Shown: positions 1 through 11,529, numbered from the stretch's first letter. The stretch is 64,000 bases of DNA from Pseudomonas kuykendallii (GCF_900106975.1 NZ_FNNU01000007.1:62001-126000); one strand, 5' to 3'. A program made the numbers and translations. Notes: generated by a model from the sequence alone, not told the origin.

Positions 1-2
1 AG

Positions 3-827
3 GAAAACCTGGCGTACATGACTCTCAAGAGCGTACAGGCGCGCTTCGATTGCGAGCCGGCGCAGCTCACTGAGAGCCAGAAACACGAGGCGCAGCAGCA
101 TGCGCAGCGCCAGTACCGGATAGAAACGGCCGTACTCGCCTCGCCCATGGCGCAGGACGTCCACGTGCCCGCCTCGACGGTGGAGGATGCCTTCGCGCGG
201 ATTCGCCAGCGCTATGAGGCGGAGGCCGACTTCCTCGAGGGGCTGGAGCGCGCCGGGCTCGGCGAGGCGGGGCTGCGCCGCGCACTGCTCTGGGAGTTGC
301 GGGTGGAAGCGGTGATGGATCGCGTGGCACAGAACGCCAAGCAGATCGATCCGGTGGACGAGGAACTGTTCTACCTCAATCACCTCGATCGCTTCCATCT
401 GCCGGAGCGACGCAAGGTGCGGCACATCCTCATCACCATCAATGACCAGTTCGCCGACAACCACCACGATGCCGCGCTGAAGCGCATCCGCCAGATCGCC
501 GAGCAATTGAAGCGCCACCCGCGGCGTTTCTCCCAGCTCGCCCAACGCTATTCGGAATGCCCAACGGCAATGAACGGCGGGCTGCTCGGGGAGATGCCCC
601 GGGGCAAGCTCTACCCGGAACTCGACCAGGTGCTCTTCAACCTCGCCAGAGGCCAGATCAGCGGACCGCTGCGATCTCCGATAGGCTTTCATCTGCTGTC
701 GTGCGACTCGATCAGCCAGGCCAAGAGAATGCGCTTCGCCGAGGCTCGCCCGAGCATCCACGAGCTCCTCGATACGCGGGTGCGGCGCGCCACCCAACGC
801 GACTGGATCAGGTCGCTGTTCGCCTAG
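3..827 (+). CDS. NifM-like parvulin peptidyl-prolyl isomerase (5' partial)
   Basis: The product looks like a parvulin-type peptidyl-prolyl cis-trans isomerase of the NifM branch. An alpha-helical N-terminal region is followed by a PpiC/rotamase core (about residues 130-235 counted from the Met at 18), with signatures such as VRHILITIND, SECPTAMNGGLLGEM and IGFHLLSCDS. These match Azotobacter NifM closely as I remember it. The reading frame stays open through the left edge (E-N-L-A-Y precedes the Met at 18) and NifM proteins have about 20 more N-terminal residues, so the true start probably lies outside the window. No signal peptide is visible in the part seen. No nif genes are present nearby, so a role in nitrogenase maturation cannot be assumed; general folding of a cytoplasmic client is the alternative. 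Confidence 0.8.
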   Translation, partial: ENLAYMTLKSVQARFDCEPAQLTESQKHEAQQHAQRQYRIETAVLASPMAQDVHVPASTVEDAFARIRQRYEAEADFLEGLERAGLGEAGLRRALLWELRVEAVMDRVAQNAKQIDPVDEELFYLNHLDRFHLPERRKVRHILITINDQFADNHHDAALKRIRQIAEQLKRHPRRFSQLAQRYSECPTAMNGGLLGEMPRGKLYPELDQVLFNLARGQISGPLRSPIGFHLLSCDSISQAKRMRFAEARPSIHELLDTRVRRATQRDWIRSLFA

Positions 828-907
828 TCACACGGGGAATTGCCAGAGTGGGCGCCGCGCGTTGATGTAGAATCGCCACCCCTCTGGCTTTTCCGGACAG
901 TACCGAC

Positions 908-1453
908 GTGGCCACCCGCAAACTCATCGTTCTCGACCGCGACGGCGTCATCAACGAAGACTCCGATGCCTTCATCAAGACCCTGGATGAATGGATTCCA
1001 CTGCCGGGTTCCATCGAGGCGATCGCGCGCCTTTCCCGCACTGGCTGGCAGGTCTGCATAGCCACCAATCAGTCCGGCCTGGCCCGGGGCCTGTTCGACG
1101 CCGCCACCCTGGACTCGATGCACGCTCGTCTACGCGAGTTGGTGGCCGGGCAGGGCGGGCGGATCGAACTCATCCTTTACTGCCCGCATGGGCCGAACGA
1201 CGGTTGCGAGTGCCGCAAGCCGAAGCCCGGCATGTTCCGGCAGATCGCCGATCACTACGGCTATTCCGACCTCGCCGGTGTGCCTGCCGTGGGTGATTCG
1301 CTGCGCGATCTGCAGGCGGGCGCGGCGCTCGGCGCGACGCCCTATCTGGTTCGCACCGGCAAGGGCACGGTTACCTTGGAAAGGCCGCTGCCGCCCGGCA
1401 CACTGGTCTTCGCCGATCTTTCATCCGTCGCCAGACACCTGCTCAACGAGTGA
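908..1453 (+). CDS. gmhB: D-glycero-beta-D-manno-heptose 1,7-bisphosphate 7-phosphatase
   Basis: HAD-superfamily phosphatase that removes the 7-phosphate from heptose 1,7-bisphosphate in ADP-heptose synthesis for the LPS inner core; cytoplasmic. The 181-residue length is normal. Motif I is DRDGVIN with the nucleophile Asp10 and acid/base Asp12. The zinc loop typical of GmhB is present as C92-P-H94 and C100-E-C102, followed by RKPKPGM. Motif IV is around VGDSLRDLQAG. The start used is the GTG at 908, which gives MATRKLIVLDRDG; no longer start is supported. It lies 80 bp after the NifM-like gene and 4 bp before the acyltransferase, so co-transcription with the latter is likely, and both act in envelope lipid biosynthesis. 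Confidence 0.93.
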   Translation: MATRKLIVLDRDGVINEDSDAFIKTLDEWIPLPGSIEAIARLSRTGWQVCIATNQSGLARGLFDAATLDSMHARLRELVAGQGGRIELILYCPHGPNDGCECRKPKPGMFRQIADHYGYSDLAGVPAVGDSLRDLQAGAALGATPYLVRTGKGTVTLERPLPPGTLVFADLSSVARHLLNE

Positions 1454-1457
1454 TTCG

Positions 1458-2228
1458 ATGTCGCCATTGCAAACCCTCAGAACCCTTCTGTTCTACGTTC
1501 TCCTCGCCAGCAGCGCCTGTATCTGGTGCACCGTCAGCTTCTTCGTAGCGCCCTTCCTGCCGTTTCGCGCGCGTTACCGTTTCGTAGTGCGCAACTGGTG
1601 CCGCAGCGCCGTCTGGCTGACCAAGACCATCGTCGGCATCCGCTATGAAATCAAAGGGTTGGAAAATATCCCGGAGCGCCCTTGCGTGATCCTGGCCAAG
1701 CACCAGAGCACCTGGGAAACCTTCTTCCTTTCCGGTTTCTTCGAGCCGCTGTCGCAGGTACTCAAGCGCGAACTGCTGTATGTGCCGTTCTTCGGCTGGG
1801 CGATGGCCATGCTCAAACCCATCGCAATCGACCGCAGCAATCCGAAGGCCGCCCTCAAGCAGATGGCCAGCGTCGGCGCCGAACGTATCAAGCAGGGTGC
1901 CTGGATTCTGGTGTTTCCCGAGGGCACGCGCGTGCCGTTCGGCCAGATCGGCAAGTTCTCCCGTGGCGGCACTGCGCTGGCGGTGAACGCCAACCTGCCG
2001 GTGCTGCCCATTGCGCACAACGCCGGCGCCTTCTGGCCGAAGAATGGCTGGGCCAAATATCCAGGCACCATCCAGGTGGTGATCGGTGCGCCGATGTACG
2101 CCGAAACCACCGGTCCGCGCGCGATAGCCGAACTCAACGACCGCGCCTTCGCCTGGGTCGAGCGCACCCAACGTGAAATCGGCGCTCTGGAAGACGGCGC
2201 GGTGCCCCTGGATATCGCGGCACTCTGA
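1458..2228 (+). CDS. 1-acyl-sn-glycerol-3-phosphate acyltransferase (PlsC family)
   Basis: Inner-membrane lysophosphatidate acyltransferase of 256 residues, which makes phosphatidic acid for phospholipid synthesis. An N-terminal membrane segment (about residues 8-34) precedes the acyltransferase domain. The catalytic HX4D motif appears as H82-QSTW-E87, with Glu in place of Asp, a variant I recall from Pseudomonas and other gamma-proteobacterial PlsC relatives. The acyl-acceptor motif FPEGTR is at residues 153-158. The frame is open much further upstream, but that part overlaps gmhB out of frame; ATG 1458 gives the expected MSPLQTLRTLLF beginning. The P. aeruginosa gene at this position has been called lptA or plsC. 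A strong bidirectional terminator follows at once. Confidence 0.9.
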   Translation: MSPLQTLRTLLFYVLLASSACIWCTVSFFVAPFLPFRARYRFVVRNWCRSAVWLTKTIVGIRYEIKGLENIPERPCVILAKHQSTWETFFLSGFFEPLSQVLKRELLYVPFFGWAMAMLKPIAIDRSNPKAALKQMASVGAERIKQGAWILVFPEGTRVPFGQIGKFSRGGTALAVNANLPVLPIAHNAGAFWPKNGWAKYPGTIQVVIGAPMYAETTGPRAIAELNDRAFAWVERTQREIGALEDGAVPLDIAAL

Positions 2229-2250
2229 TCGATCGCCAATCGGCGCCCAT

Positions 2251-2280
2251 AAAAAAACCGGTCGAATGACCGGTTTTTTT
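2251..2280. terminator. Bidirectional rho-independent terminator
   Basis: A perfect 13-bp inverted repeat (2251-2263 and 2268-2280) with a GAAT loop. The GC core ACCGGT/ACCGGT is flanked by seven A on the left and seven T on the right, so it works on both strands. It separates the rightward acyltransferase from the leftward gyrB. Confidence 0.95.
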
Positions 2281-2295
2281 ATGCGGGCAGAACGA

Positions 2296-4716
<2,421 letters not shown>

Positions 4717-5805
4717 TCACTCCGAAGGTGTGATTTGGCCATGTTCCACGTGGAACATGGCGACTGGCGTATCCGCGTGCCAGCCATCTTTCAATAATTC
4801 GTGATCCACGCAGGTGATGAATACCTGACAGTGCAAATCTTCCAACAGCCGACACAATGCGCGTCGGTGATGTTCATCCAGCTCGGACGGCAAATCGTCC
4901 ACCAGATAGATGCATTGGCCGCGCTTGGTTCGATTAACGAGATGCCCTTGGGCAATCCGCAGTGCGCAGACGACCAATTTCTGCTGGCCTCGGGACAGGA
5001 TATCTGCCGCGCTATGAGCGCCTAAACGAAGCCGCAAGTCAGCACGTTGAGGTCCCGACTGCGTATGACCGATCTGCTGATCGCGGGACAACGATGTGGA
5101 AAGCACTTCCTCAAGAGAACGCTCTTTATCCCATCCCCGGAAATAGCTCAGGGTCAGTCCCTGCAGATCTACCAGCTCGCGCAGCGTCGCCTCGAACTCG
5201 GGCTTCAACGCCTGGATATAGGCGCGCCGATAACCATCGATTTCATCGCTAGCCAGATACAGCTCACGGTCCCACGAGGCCTGTAAAGCACCGTCAAGTG
5301 TACCATGGCGCAACCAGGAGTTCCGTTGCCGCAGTGCCTTCTGCAGGCGCTGCCAAGCTCCCAAGAAGCGGGGTTCCACGTGGAACACTCCCCAATCCAG
5401 AAACTGTCGACGGATTTTTGGAGCACCTTCGAGCAAGCGGAAGCTGTCTGGATTGATCAATTGGAGAGGCAGCGTCTCCGCTAGCTGTGAAGCACTTCGG
5501 ACGCTCTGCCCATCGATGCGTATCTGCAACTCGCCCTGTCGATCGCGACTGATACCCAGATTGCTGGTTCCATCGGGCAGCAGCACCTGTCCGAATACCG
5601 TGCAGGCGGGATGTTCGTACTGAATAACCGGCTGCAATCGATTGCTGCGAAATGATCGGGCCAGGCCCAGCAAATGGATGGCCTCGAGCAAGCTGGTCTT
5701 GCCGCTGCCATTGGCGCCATGGAGGATGTTGATACGGGGGGAGGGAGAGAGTGTCACCGGGTGCAAATTGCGCACCGCGGTGACAGTGACGCGACTTAAG
5801 GACAT
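4717..5805 (-). CDS. recF: DNA replication and repair protein RecF
   Basis: SMC-like ATP-binding protein that helps load RecA at gaps through RecFOR; cytoplasmic. The 362 residues start with [17 protein letters not shown] and contain the Walker A motif [15 protein letters not shown] near residue 30, the ABC-type signature [10 protein letters not shown], and the Walker B region [11 protein letters not shown]. It sits 6 bp after dnaN and 3 bp before gyrB. The coding sequence holds two parS sites (4742-4757 and 5372-5387), each read as the peptide F-H-V-E. The C-terminal end MFHVEHGQ is therefore partly dictated by a cis DNA element. Confidence 0.96.
   Translation of the reverse strand: MSLSRVTVTAVRNLHPVTLSPSPRINILHGANGSGKTSLLEAIHLLGLARSFRSNRLQPVIQYEHPACTVFGQVLLPDGTSNLGISRDRQGELQIRIDGQSVRSASQLAETLPLQLINPDSFRLLEGAPKIRRQFLDWGVFHVEPRFLGAWQRLQKALRQRNSWLRHGTLDGALQASWDRELYLASDEIDGYRRAYIQALKPEFEATLRELVDLQGLTLSYFRGWDKERSLEEVLSTSLSRDQQIGHTQSGPQRADLRLRLGAHSAADILSRGQQKLVVCALRIAQGHLVNRTKRGQCIYLVDDLPSELDEHHRRALCRLLEDLHCQVFITCVDHELLKDGWHADTPVAMFHVEHGQITPSE
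4742..4757. promoter_or_regulatory. parS: parS site 1 (ParB binding)
   Basis: A perfect 16-bp palindrome, TGTTCCACGTGGAACA, matching the known Pseudomonas parS consensus. It lies inside the 3' end of recF, about 3.7 kb from oriC, and the cognate parA-parB genes are in this window. ParB is expected to load here and spread to form the partition complex. Confidence 0.95.
5372..5387. promoter_or_regulatory. parS: parS site 2 (ParB binding)
   Basis: The 16-mer GGTTCCACGTGGAACA differs from a perfect palindrome only at its outer base; its reverse complement is the standard Pseudomonas parS TGTTCCACGTGGAACC. It lies in recF, 630 bp from site 1. Closely spaced origin-proximal parS sites are typical of the genus. 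Confidence 0.95.
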
Positions 5806-5811
5806 TGAGCG

Positions 5812-6915
5812 TTACAGGCGCATCGGCATGACGACATAGGCAGACTCGTCGTTCTCAGCTTCCTGCACCAGGGCGCTGCTGTTGGAATCGGAAAGAATCA
5901 AACGAACCTGATCGGTAGTCATCACGCCCAGCACGTCCAGCAGATAGCTAACGTTGAAGCCAATCTCGAGACCGGCACCGGTGTAGTCGACGGCTACTTC
6001 CTCTTCCGCTTCTTCCTGCTCGGGGTTGTTGGCCTGAATCTTCAGCGTGCCACTCGCCAGCAGGAGTCGAATACCCCGGTACTTTTCGTTGGAGAGAATC
6101 GCGGTGCGGCTGAACGCTTCGCGCAGGACCTGCCGGTCGCCCACCACCAGTTTGTCGCCACCTTTAGGCAGCACGCGCTCGTAGTCGGGGAATTTGCCGT
6201 CGACGAGTTTAGAGGTGAAGGTGAAGTCACCCGTGGTCGCGCGGATATGGTGCTGGCCCAGCACGATCGCAACCTCGCCATCCTGCTCGGTCAACAGGCG
6301 GGCCAACTCCAGGATACCTTTGCGGGGAACGATCACCTGGTGACGGTCCGCCTGTTCGATGCCGGCGGTCATCGAGCACATGGCCAGCCGGTGGCCGTCA
6401 GTGGCGACCGCACGAAGCACGTTGGCGCTGACTTCCAGCAGCATCCCGTTCAGGTAGTACCGAACATCCTGCTGCGCCATGGCAAAGCTGGTCCGCTCGA
6501 TGAGTCGACGCAGCTTCGCCTGTGGCAAGGTGAAGTTCAGCGAGCCCGGACCTTCCTCGACCGTCGGGAAGTCATTGGCCGGCAGGGTGGACAAGGTGAA
6601 GCGGCTGCGGCCCGCCTTGACGACCAGCTTCTGTTCATCCAGCCGCACGTCGATCAGCGCATCGCTGGGAAGGCTCTTGCAGATATCCATCAGCTTGCGT
6701 GCGGGAACGGTGATTTCGCCGGGCTCGGCGATGTCTTCCAGGGCGACGCGACCGACCAGTTCGACTTCCAAGTCCGTGCCGGTAAGGGAGAGATTCTGTC
6801 CCTCCACGACCAGCAGGACGTTGGAAAGAACCGGCAGGGTCTGCCGACGTTCCACGACGCCAGCAACCAGTTGCAGGGGTTTCAACAGGGCTTCGCGCTG
6901 AATAGTGAAGTGCAT
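5812..6915 (-). CDS. dnaN: DNA polymerase III subunit beta (sliding clamp)
   Basis: Ring-shaped processivity clamp that tethers the replicative polymerase to DNA. The 367 residues match the usual length and cover three clamp domains, from MHFTIQREALLKPLQ through to the conserved C-terminus YVVMPMRL, which forms part of the protein-binding cleft. It lies between dnaA (34-bp gap) and recF (6-bp gap), in the standard dnaA-dnaN-recF-gyrB order. It is probably transcribed from the dnaA promoter, with possible internal promoters. Confidence 0.98.
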   Translation of the reverse strand: MHFTIQREALLKPLQLVAGVVERRQTLPVLSNVLLVVEGQNLSLTGTDLEVELVGRVALEDIAEPGEITVPARKLMDICKSLPSDALIDVRLDEQKLVVKAGRSRFTLSTLPANDFPTVEEGPGSLNFTLPQAKLRRLIERTSFAMAQQDVRYYLNGMLLEVSANVLRAVATDGHRLAMCSMTAGIEQADRHQVIVPRKGILELARLLTEQDGEVAIVLGQHHIRATTGDFTFTSKLVDGKFPDYERVLPKGGDKLVVGDRQVLREAFSRTAILSNEKYRGIRLLLASGTLKIQANNPEQEEAEEEVAVDYTGAGLEIGFNVSYLLDVLGVMTTDQVRLILSDSNSSALVQEAENDESAYVVMPMRL

Positions 6916-6949
6916 GGTCCGTTCCCTTGCCTCGTAGGCTGCGTGTGGA

Positions 6950-8410
6950 TCAGGTAGTCAATGTGCGCAGCAGATTCTTGTAGTCCTCGCGGATGTCCGC
7001 GTCGGATTCCCTCAGTTCAGCAATCTTACGACAGGCATGCAGCACTGTGGTGTGATCGCGACCGCCGAATGCATCGCCGATTTCCGGCAGGCTGTGGTTG
7101 GTCAGTTCCTTGGACAGCGCCATCGCCACCTGCCGGGGCCTGGCGACCGATCGGGAACGCCGTTTCGACAGCATGTCGGCGATCTTGATCTGGTAGTAAT
7201 CGGCGGCGGTGCGCTGGATGTTGTCGATGCTGACCAGCTTGTCCTGCAAGGCCAGCAGATCCTTCAGCGACTCGCGGATCAGCTCGATGGTGATATCACG
7301 GCCCATGAAGTGGGCGTGGGCGATGACACGCTTCAGCGCGCCTTCGAGTTCACGAACATTCGAGCGAATCCGTTGCGCGATGAAGAATGCCGCATCGTGC
7401 GGCAGATCGACCTTCGCCTGGTCGGCCTTCTTCATCAGGATCGCCACGCGCGTCTCCAGCTCCGGCGGCTCCACGGCTACCGTCAGCCCCCAGCCGAAAC
7501 GCGATTTCAAGCGCTCTTCCAGCCCGTCTATCTCCTTCGGATAGCGGTCACTGGTGAGGATAACCTGCTGGCCACCTTCAAGTAAGGCATTGAAAGTATG
7601 GAAGAATTCCTCCTGTGAGCGTTCTTTCTTGGCGAAGAACTGGATGTCATCGATGAGCAGCGCATCGACGGAGCGGTAGAACCGCTTGAACTCGTTGATC
7701 GCGTTCAGCTGCAGTGCCTTCACCATGTCCGCGACGAAACGCTCCGAGTGCAGGTAGACCACCTTCGCGTTCGGGTTCTTCTTCAGCAGATGGTTGCCGA
7801 CCGCATGCATCAGGTGAGTCTTGCCCAGACCGACGCCACCATAAAGGAACAACGGGTTGTAACCGTGCTTGGGGTTGTCGGCTACCTGCCACGCCGCTGC
7901 TCGTGCCAGCTGGTTGGACTTGCCTTCCACGAAATTCTCGAAAGTGAAGGTCCGGTTCAGGTAACTGGTGTGCTTGAGCGCGCCCTCTACCTGCACCGTC
8001 CGCTCGGTACGAACCGCAGGGGCCGAGTTGCTCGCCACAGGCTCAGGGGCGTAGATCGGCGCCGAAACGACATCCGCTACCTGGCTGGCCTGCTGAACGG
8101 GCTCGGGCGGCGGCGCGACGGCCGCCGAAAGGGGCGCGTTAGGCGCCGGGCGCGAAGCCGCGCTGCGCTTGCTGCCTATAAGAAGGGACAGTGCCGGTGC
8201 GATTCCAGCGCCGCGCTCCCCGAGCAGTTCGAGCAGTCGTCCGAGGTACTTCTCGTTGACCCAGTCCAGAACGAACCGGTTCGGCGCATAGACGCGTAAC
8301 TCCTCGCCTTCTGCCTCGACCTGCAGCGGCCGTATCCAGGTGTTGAATTGCTGGGCCGGCAGCTCATCGCGAAGTATTTCCACGCATTGCTGCCAAAGTT
8401 CAACGGACAC
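6950..8410 (-). CDS. dnaA: Chromosomal replication initiator DnaA
   Basis: AAA+ initiator that binds DnaA boxes and opens oriC. Domain I is residues 1-85, followed by a proline/alanine-rich linker (about 86-135). The AAA+ domain has Walker A GGVGLGKT at 191-198 and Walker B LLIDDIQF at 251-258. The C-terminal domain IV carries the DnaA-box-binding signature [12 protein letters not shown] chose the GTG at 8410, giving [18 protein letters not shown] as in other Pseudomonas, over the GTG four codons upstream; the GGGG of the latter then serves as a ribosome-binding site. The result is 486 residues. oriC lies immediately upstream. Confidence 0.97.
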   Translation of the reverse strand: MSVELWQQCVEILRDELPAQQFNTWIRPLQVEAEGEELRVYAPNRFVLDWVNEKYLGRLLELLGERGAGIAPALSLLIGSKRSAASRPAPNAPLSAAVAPPPEPVQQASQVADVVSAPIYAPEPVASNSAPAVRTERTVQVEGALKHTSYLNRTFTFENFVEGKSNQLARAAAWQVADNPKHGYNPLFLYGGVGLGKTHLMHAVGNHLLKKNPNAKVVYLHSERFVADMVKALQLNAINEFKRFYRSVDALLIDDIQFFAKKERSQEEFFHTFNALLEGGQQVILTSDRYPKEIDGLEERLKSRFGWGLTVAVEPPELETRVAILMKKADQAKVDLPHDAAFFIAQRIRSNVRELEGALKRVIAHAHFMGRDITIELIRESLKDLLALQDKLVSIDNIQRTAADYYQIKIADMLSKRRSRSVARPRQVAMALSKELTNHSLPEIGDAFGGRDHTTVLHACRKIAELRESDADIREDYKNLLRTLTT

Positions 8411-8830
8411 AGACGACCCCACAGAGTGTGAAAAAGCGACGAAAAATCAGCCGGCATTGTACGGGGCTGGTGGGCGGTTATCCACATTGCCCGACATGGG
8501 GAAATAGTTCGAGAGGTCGTGCACGCAGATTATGAACAGACAAAATCCACACGTTTCGTTGTGGATAAAGTGCCAATAACATCCGTAAGAACCCGTGGGA
8601 AAACCTGTCGTTAACCTTACCTGTGGAAAACTCGTCCAGTTGTCCAGAGCCTCTACACATCCCAGACACATCCACAGCACGTTTTCATCACAATGTTGTA
8701 ATCGGCTGCAGGCAGCAGCTGGTCCGGCCTTCAGGGCTTTTCCACAGAAAACAGGCTCACCATTAGTAGTCATATTCACCAAAGAGCTTATCTATTCTTC
8801 TCTTTATATTTCTCTGGAACGAAAAGCGTT
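8411..8830. other. oriC: Replication origin oriC (dnaA-rpmH intergenic)
   Basis: This 517-bp gap between divergent dnaA and rpmH holds no gene. Perfect DnaA boxes are TTATCCACA at 8478-8486 and its inverse TGTGGATAA at 8560-8568. One-mismatch versions lie at 8622-8630 (TGTGGAAAA) and 8738-8746 (TTTTCCACA), with weaker matches at 8543-8551 and 8668-8676. An AT-rich stretch at about 8765-8815 on the rpmH side is the likely unwinding element. The arrangement fits the experimentally known Pseudomonas oriC position; function here is inferred. Confidence 0.92.
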
Positions 8831-8839
8831 GGTTGGAAA

Positions 8840-8868
8840 TTGACCTGTCCGTTCGGTTTCACTAGAAT
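8840..8868 (+). promoter_or_regulatory. Sigma-70 promoter for rpmH operon
   Basis: TTGACC (8840-8845) and TAGAAT (8863-8868) are separated by exactly 17 bp, about 60 bp ahead of the rpmH start. It is a near-consensus promoter, as expected for a ribosomal protein gene. Confidence 0.85.
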
Positions 8869-8927
8869 TGCCGGTCTCTTAAACGGGGGCCACTCCCGGC
8901 CCGTAGTGAGCACCAGGTAGAAGCATC

Positions 8928-9062
8928 ATGAAACGCACCTTCCAGCCCAGCACCATCAAGCGCGCTCGTGTCCACGGTTTCCGTGCCCGCATGGCCACCA
9001 AGAACGGTCGTCAAGTCCTGTCGCGTCGCCGCGCCAAGGGCCGTAAGCGTCTGACCGTCTAA
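8928..9062 (+). CDS. rpmH: 50S ribosomal protein L34
   Basis: A 44-residue, very basic protein of the large ribosomal subunit beginning [20 protein letters not shown] and ending GRKRLTV. The sequence is diagnostic for L34. The start ATG 8928 follows the purine-rich AGGTAGAAG. It is first in the rpmH-rnpA-yidD-yidC cluster, transcribed away from oriC, with rnpA 13 bp downstream. Confidence 0.98.
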   Translation: MKRTFQPSTIKRARVHGFRARMATKNGRQVLSRRRAKGRKRLTV

Positions 9063-9075
9063 TAATCCGGCACGG

Positions 9076-9480
9076 GTGGTGAGTCGAGACTTCAGTCGGG
9101 AAAAGCGCCTGCTTACACCCCGACAATTCAAGACCGTATTCGACTCCCCCACCGGCAAGGTCCCCGGCAGGAATGTCCTGCTACTCGCGCGCGACAACGA
9201 TCTTGATCATCCCCGCTTGGGTTTGGTGATCGGCAAGAAGAGCGTCAAGCTCTCCGTTGAACGCAATCGCCTGAAACGTCAGATCCGCGAATCGTTCCGC
9301 CTGAACCAGGACAGCCTGGTCGGCTGGGACATCGTGATCGTCGCGCGCAAGGGCCTTGGCGACCTGGACAACAGCGAACTGGCTCTACAGTTCGGCAAGC
9401 TCTGGAAACGCCTCGCGCGCAATCGACCTCGCCTGCACACCCAAGCCGAACCTGAGGTCGCCGACAGTCGTCATGCGTAA
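9076..9480 (+). CDS. rnpA: Ribonuclease P protein component
   Basis: Protein subunit of RNase P, which helps the catalytic RNA process tRNA 5' leaders. The 134 residues include the signature RNR-type motif [14 protein letters not shown] and the [11 protein letters not shown]-terminal region. Two consecutive GTG codons (9076 and 9079) could start it; the first gives MVSRDF as in P. aeruginosa. The end overlaps yidD by 8 bp, indicating translational coupling. Confidence 0.96.
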   Translation: MVSRDFSREKRLLTPRQFKTVFDSPTGKVPGRNVLLLARDNDLDHPRLGLVIGKKSVKLSVERNRLKRQIRESFRLNQDSLVGWDIVIVARKGLGDLDNSELALQFGKLWKRLARNRPRLHTQAEPEVADSRHA

Positions 9481-9718
9481 ACTGGCCCTCGCATCGATCC
9501 AGTTCTACCGCTATGCCATCAGCCCGATGATGGCCAGCCACTGTCGTTTCTACCCCAGTTGTTCCTGCTACGCCCATGACGCCATCGAGCAGCACGGCGT
9601 GATGCGTGGCGGCTGGCTGGCCATGCGCCGGCTTGGCCGTTGTCATCCCTGGAATCCCGGCGGTTACGATCCGGTTCCCGCAGCGAAACCCTCCCGATCC
9701 CCTTCGATGGCCGAGTAA
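9473..9718 (+). CDS. yidD: Membrane protein insertion efficiency factor
   Basis: An 81-residue basic protein that assists YidC/Sec-dependent membrane insertion at the inner membrane. The family core [19 protein letters not shown] and the following [11 protein letters not shown] are present, with three Cys in [11 protein letters not shown] 9473 overlaps the end of rnpA; a longer frame open upstream is only the rnpA shadow. It is followed 2 bp later by yidC, its functional partner. Confidence 0.94.
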   Translation: MRKLALASIQFYRYAISPMMASHCRFYPSCSCYAHDAIEQHGVMRGGWLAMRRLGRCHPWNPGGYDPVPAAKPSRSPSMAE

Positions 9719-9720
9719 TC

Positions 9721-11460
9721 ATGGATATCAAACGCTCGATCCTGATCGTCGCCCTTGCGATCGTGTCCTACCTGATGGTCCTGCAATGGAACCAGGATTA
9801 TGGGCAGGCCGCGTTGCCGCCGACGCAGAACCCTGTTGCGCAGAGCTCCAACCAGGCGCTGCCCGACGCTCCCAGTGCCACCGCCACCAGCGACGACGTG
9901 CCCAGCGCGACGGCCGAAGGCGAAGCGCAAATTGCACCGAGCGCAGTCAGCAACGCACTCATTCGGGTGAAGACCGACGTTCTCGACCTGGCGATCGATC
10001 CGCGTGGGGGCGATATCGTCCAGCTCAGCCTGCCGCAGTATCCGCGTCGTCAGGACCGTCCCGATGTGCCGTTCCAGCTGTTCGACAACGGCGGCGAACT
10101 GACCTACCTGGCGCAGAGCGGCCTGACCGGCGCCAACGGCCCGGATGCCCGCAGCTCCGGCCGGCCGCTGTTCAACAGCGCGCAGCGCAGCTACGAACTG
10201 GCCGAAGGTCAGAATCAGCTAGTGGTCGACCTGACCTACAGCGATGCCGGGGTCAACTACATCAAGCGCTTCACCTTCAAGCGCGGGCTCGATGCCTCCT
10301 GCTCACCCAAAGAGCAGCAGCTGAAGAAGCCGGGCTGCGTGGACCCGTCCGCCTACCAGGTCGAAGTGCGCTATCTGATCGACAACCAGAGCGGCGCTAC
10401 CTGGAACGGCAACCTGTTCGCCCAGCTCAAGCGTGACGCCAGCGGCGACCCGTCCTCGACCACGGCCACCGGCACGGCCACTTACCTTGGCGCGGCGATG
10501 TGGAAACCTGATTCGCCTTACACCAAGGTGAAGATGAAGGACATCGACAAGGCCCCGCTGAAGGAAACCGTGCAGGGCGGCTGGGTCGCCTGGCTGCAGC
10601 ATTACTTCGTCACCGCCTGGGTGCCGGCGAAAGACACCACCAACGTGGTGCAGACCCGCAAGGACGCCCAGGGCAACTACATCATCGGCTTCACCGGTCC
10701 TACCGTAACCGTCGCCCCCGGCGCCAAGGCGGAGACCAGTGCGATTCTCTATGCCGGTCCGAAGATCCAGAAATACCTCGGCGAGCTGTCCCACGGCCTC
10801 GAGCTGACGGTCGACTACGGCGTTCTGTGGTTCCTCGCACAACCGATCTTCTGGCTGTTGCAACATATCCACAGCCTACTCGGAAACTGGGGCTGGTCGA
10901 TCATCGTCCTGACCATCATCATCAAGATGGCGTTCTTCCCGCTGTCTGCCGCCAGCTACCGCTCCATGGCGCGCATGCGCGCCGTCTCGCCAAAGATGGC
11001 CGCACTGAAAGAGCAGTTCGGTGACGATCGCCAGAAGATGTCCCAGGCGATGATGGAGCTCTACAAGAAAGAGAAGATCAACCCGCTCGGCGGCTGCCTG
11101 CCGATCGTGGTGCAGATGCCGGTGTTCCTGGCGCTCTACTGGACGCTGCTAGAAAGCGTCGAGATGCGCCAGGCGCCGTGGATGTTCTGGATCACCGACC
11201 TGTCGATCAAGGATCCGTTCTTCATCCTGCCGATCATCATGGGCGCGACCATGTTCATTCAGCAGCAGCTGAACCCGACGCCGCCGGACCCGATGCAGGC
11301 CAAGGTAATGAAGCTGATGCCGATCATCTTCACCTTCTTCTTCCTCTGGTTCCCGGCCGGTCTGGTGCTGTACTGGGTGGTCAACAACTGCCTGTCCATC
11401 GCACAGCAGTGGTACATTACCCGCCAGATCGAAGCACGCACGAAGAAGGCCGAAGCCTGA
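9721..11460 (+). CDS. yidC: Membrane protein insertase YidC
   Basis: Inner-membrane insertase (Oxa1 family) acting alone or with SecYEG. It has 579 residues: an N-terminal membrane anchor (about 5-22), a large periplasmic domain (to about residue 360), then the conserved five-helix core with WGWSIIVLTIIIKMAFFPLS, the cytoplasmic KMMELYKKEKINPLGGCLP-like loop, and the hydrophobic C-terminal helices. Start ATG 9721 gives MDIKRSILIVALAIVS; upstream in-frame codons belong to the yidD region. The inverted repeat 26 bp after the stop may attenuate transcription before mnmE. Confidence 0.97.
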   Translation: MDIKRSILIVALAIVSYLMVLQWNQDYGQAALPPTQNPVAQSSNQALPDAPSATATSDDVPSATAEGEAQIAPSAVSNALIRVKTDVLDLAIDPRGGDIVQLSLPQYPRRQDRPDVPFQLFDNGGELTYLAQSGLTGANGPDARSSGRPLFNSAQRSYELAEGQNQLVVDLTYSDAGVNYIKRFTFKRGLDASCSPKEQQLKKPGCVDPSAYQVEVRYLIDNQSGATWNGNLFAQLKRDASGDPSSTTATGTATYLGAAMWKPDSPYTKVKMKDIDKAPLKETVQGGWVAWLQHYFVTAWVPAKDTTNVVQTRKDAQGNYIIGFTGPTVTVAPGAKAETSAILYAGPKIQKYLGELSHGLELTVDYGVLWFLAQPIFWLLQHIHSLLGNWGWSIIVLTIIIKMAFFPLSAASYRSMARMRAVSPKMAALKEQFGDDRQKMSQAMMELYKKEKINPLGGCLPIVVQMPVFLALYWTLLESVEMRQAPWMFWITDLSIKDPFFILPIIMGATMFIQQQLNPTPPDPMQAKVMKLMPIIFTFFFLWFPAGLVLYWVVNNCLSIAQQWYITRQIEARTKKAEA

Positions 11461-11486
11461 TTCACGTCGCGCGCACCTGTTGAACG

Positions 11487-11510
11487 AGACGCCCCATTTA
11501 TGGGGCGTCT
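11487..11510 (+). terminator. Possible weak terminator/attenuator after yidC
   Basis: A perfect 10-bp inverted repeat (AGACGCCCCA / TGGGGCGTCT) with a TTTA loop. The following sequence TTGCTATC has only a poor T-run, so read-through into mnmE, which starts 20 bp later, is likely. Confidence 0.6.
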
Positions 11511-11529
11511 TGCTATCTGGAGAGCCCGA

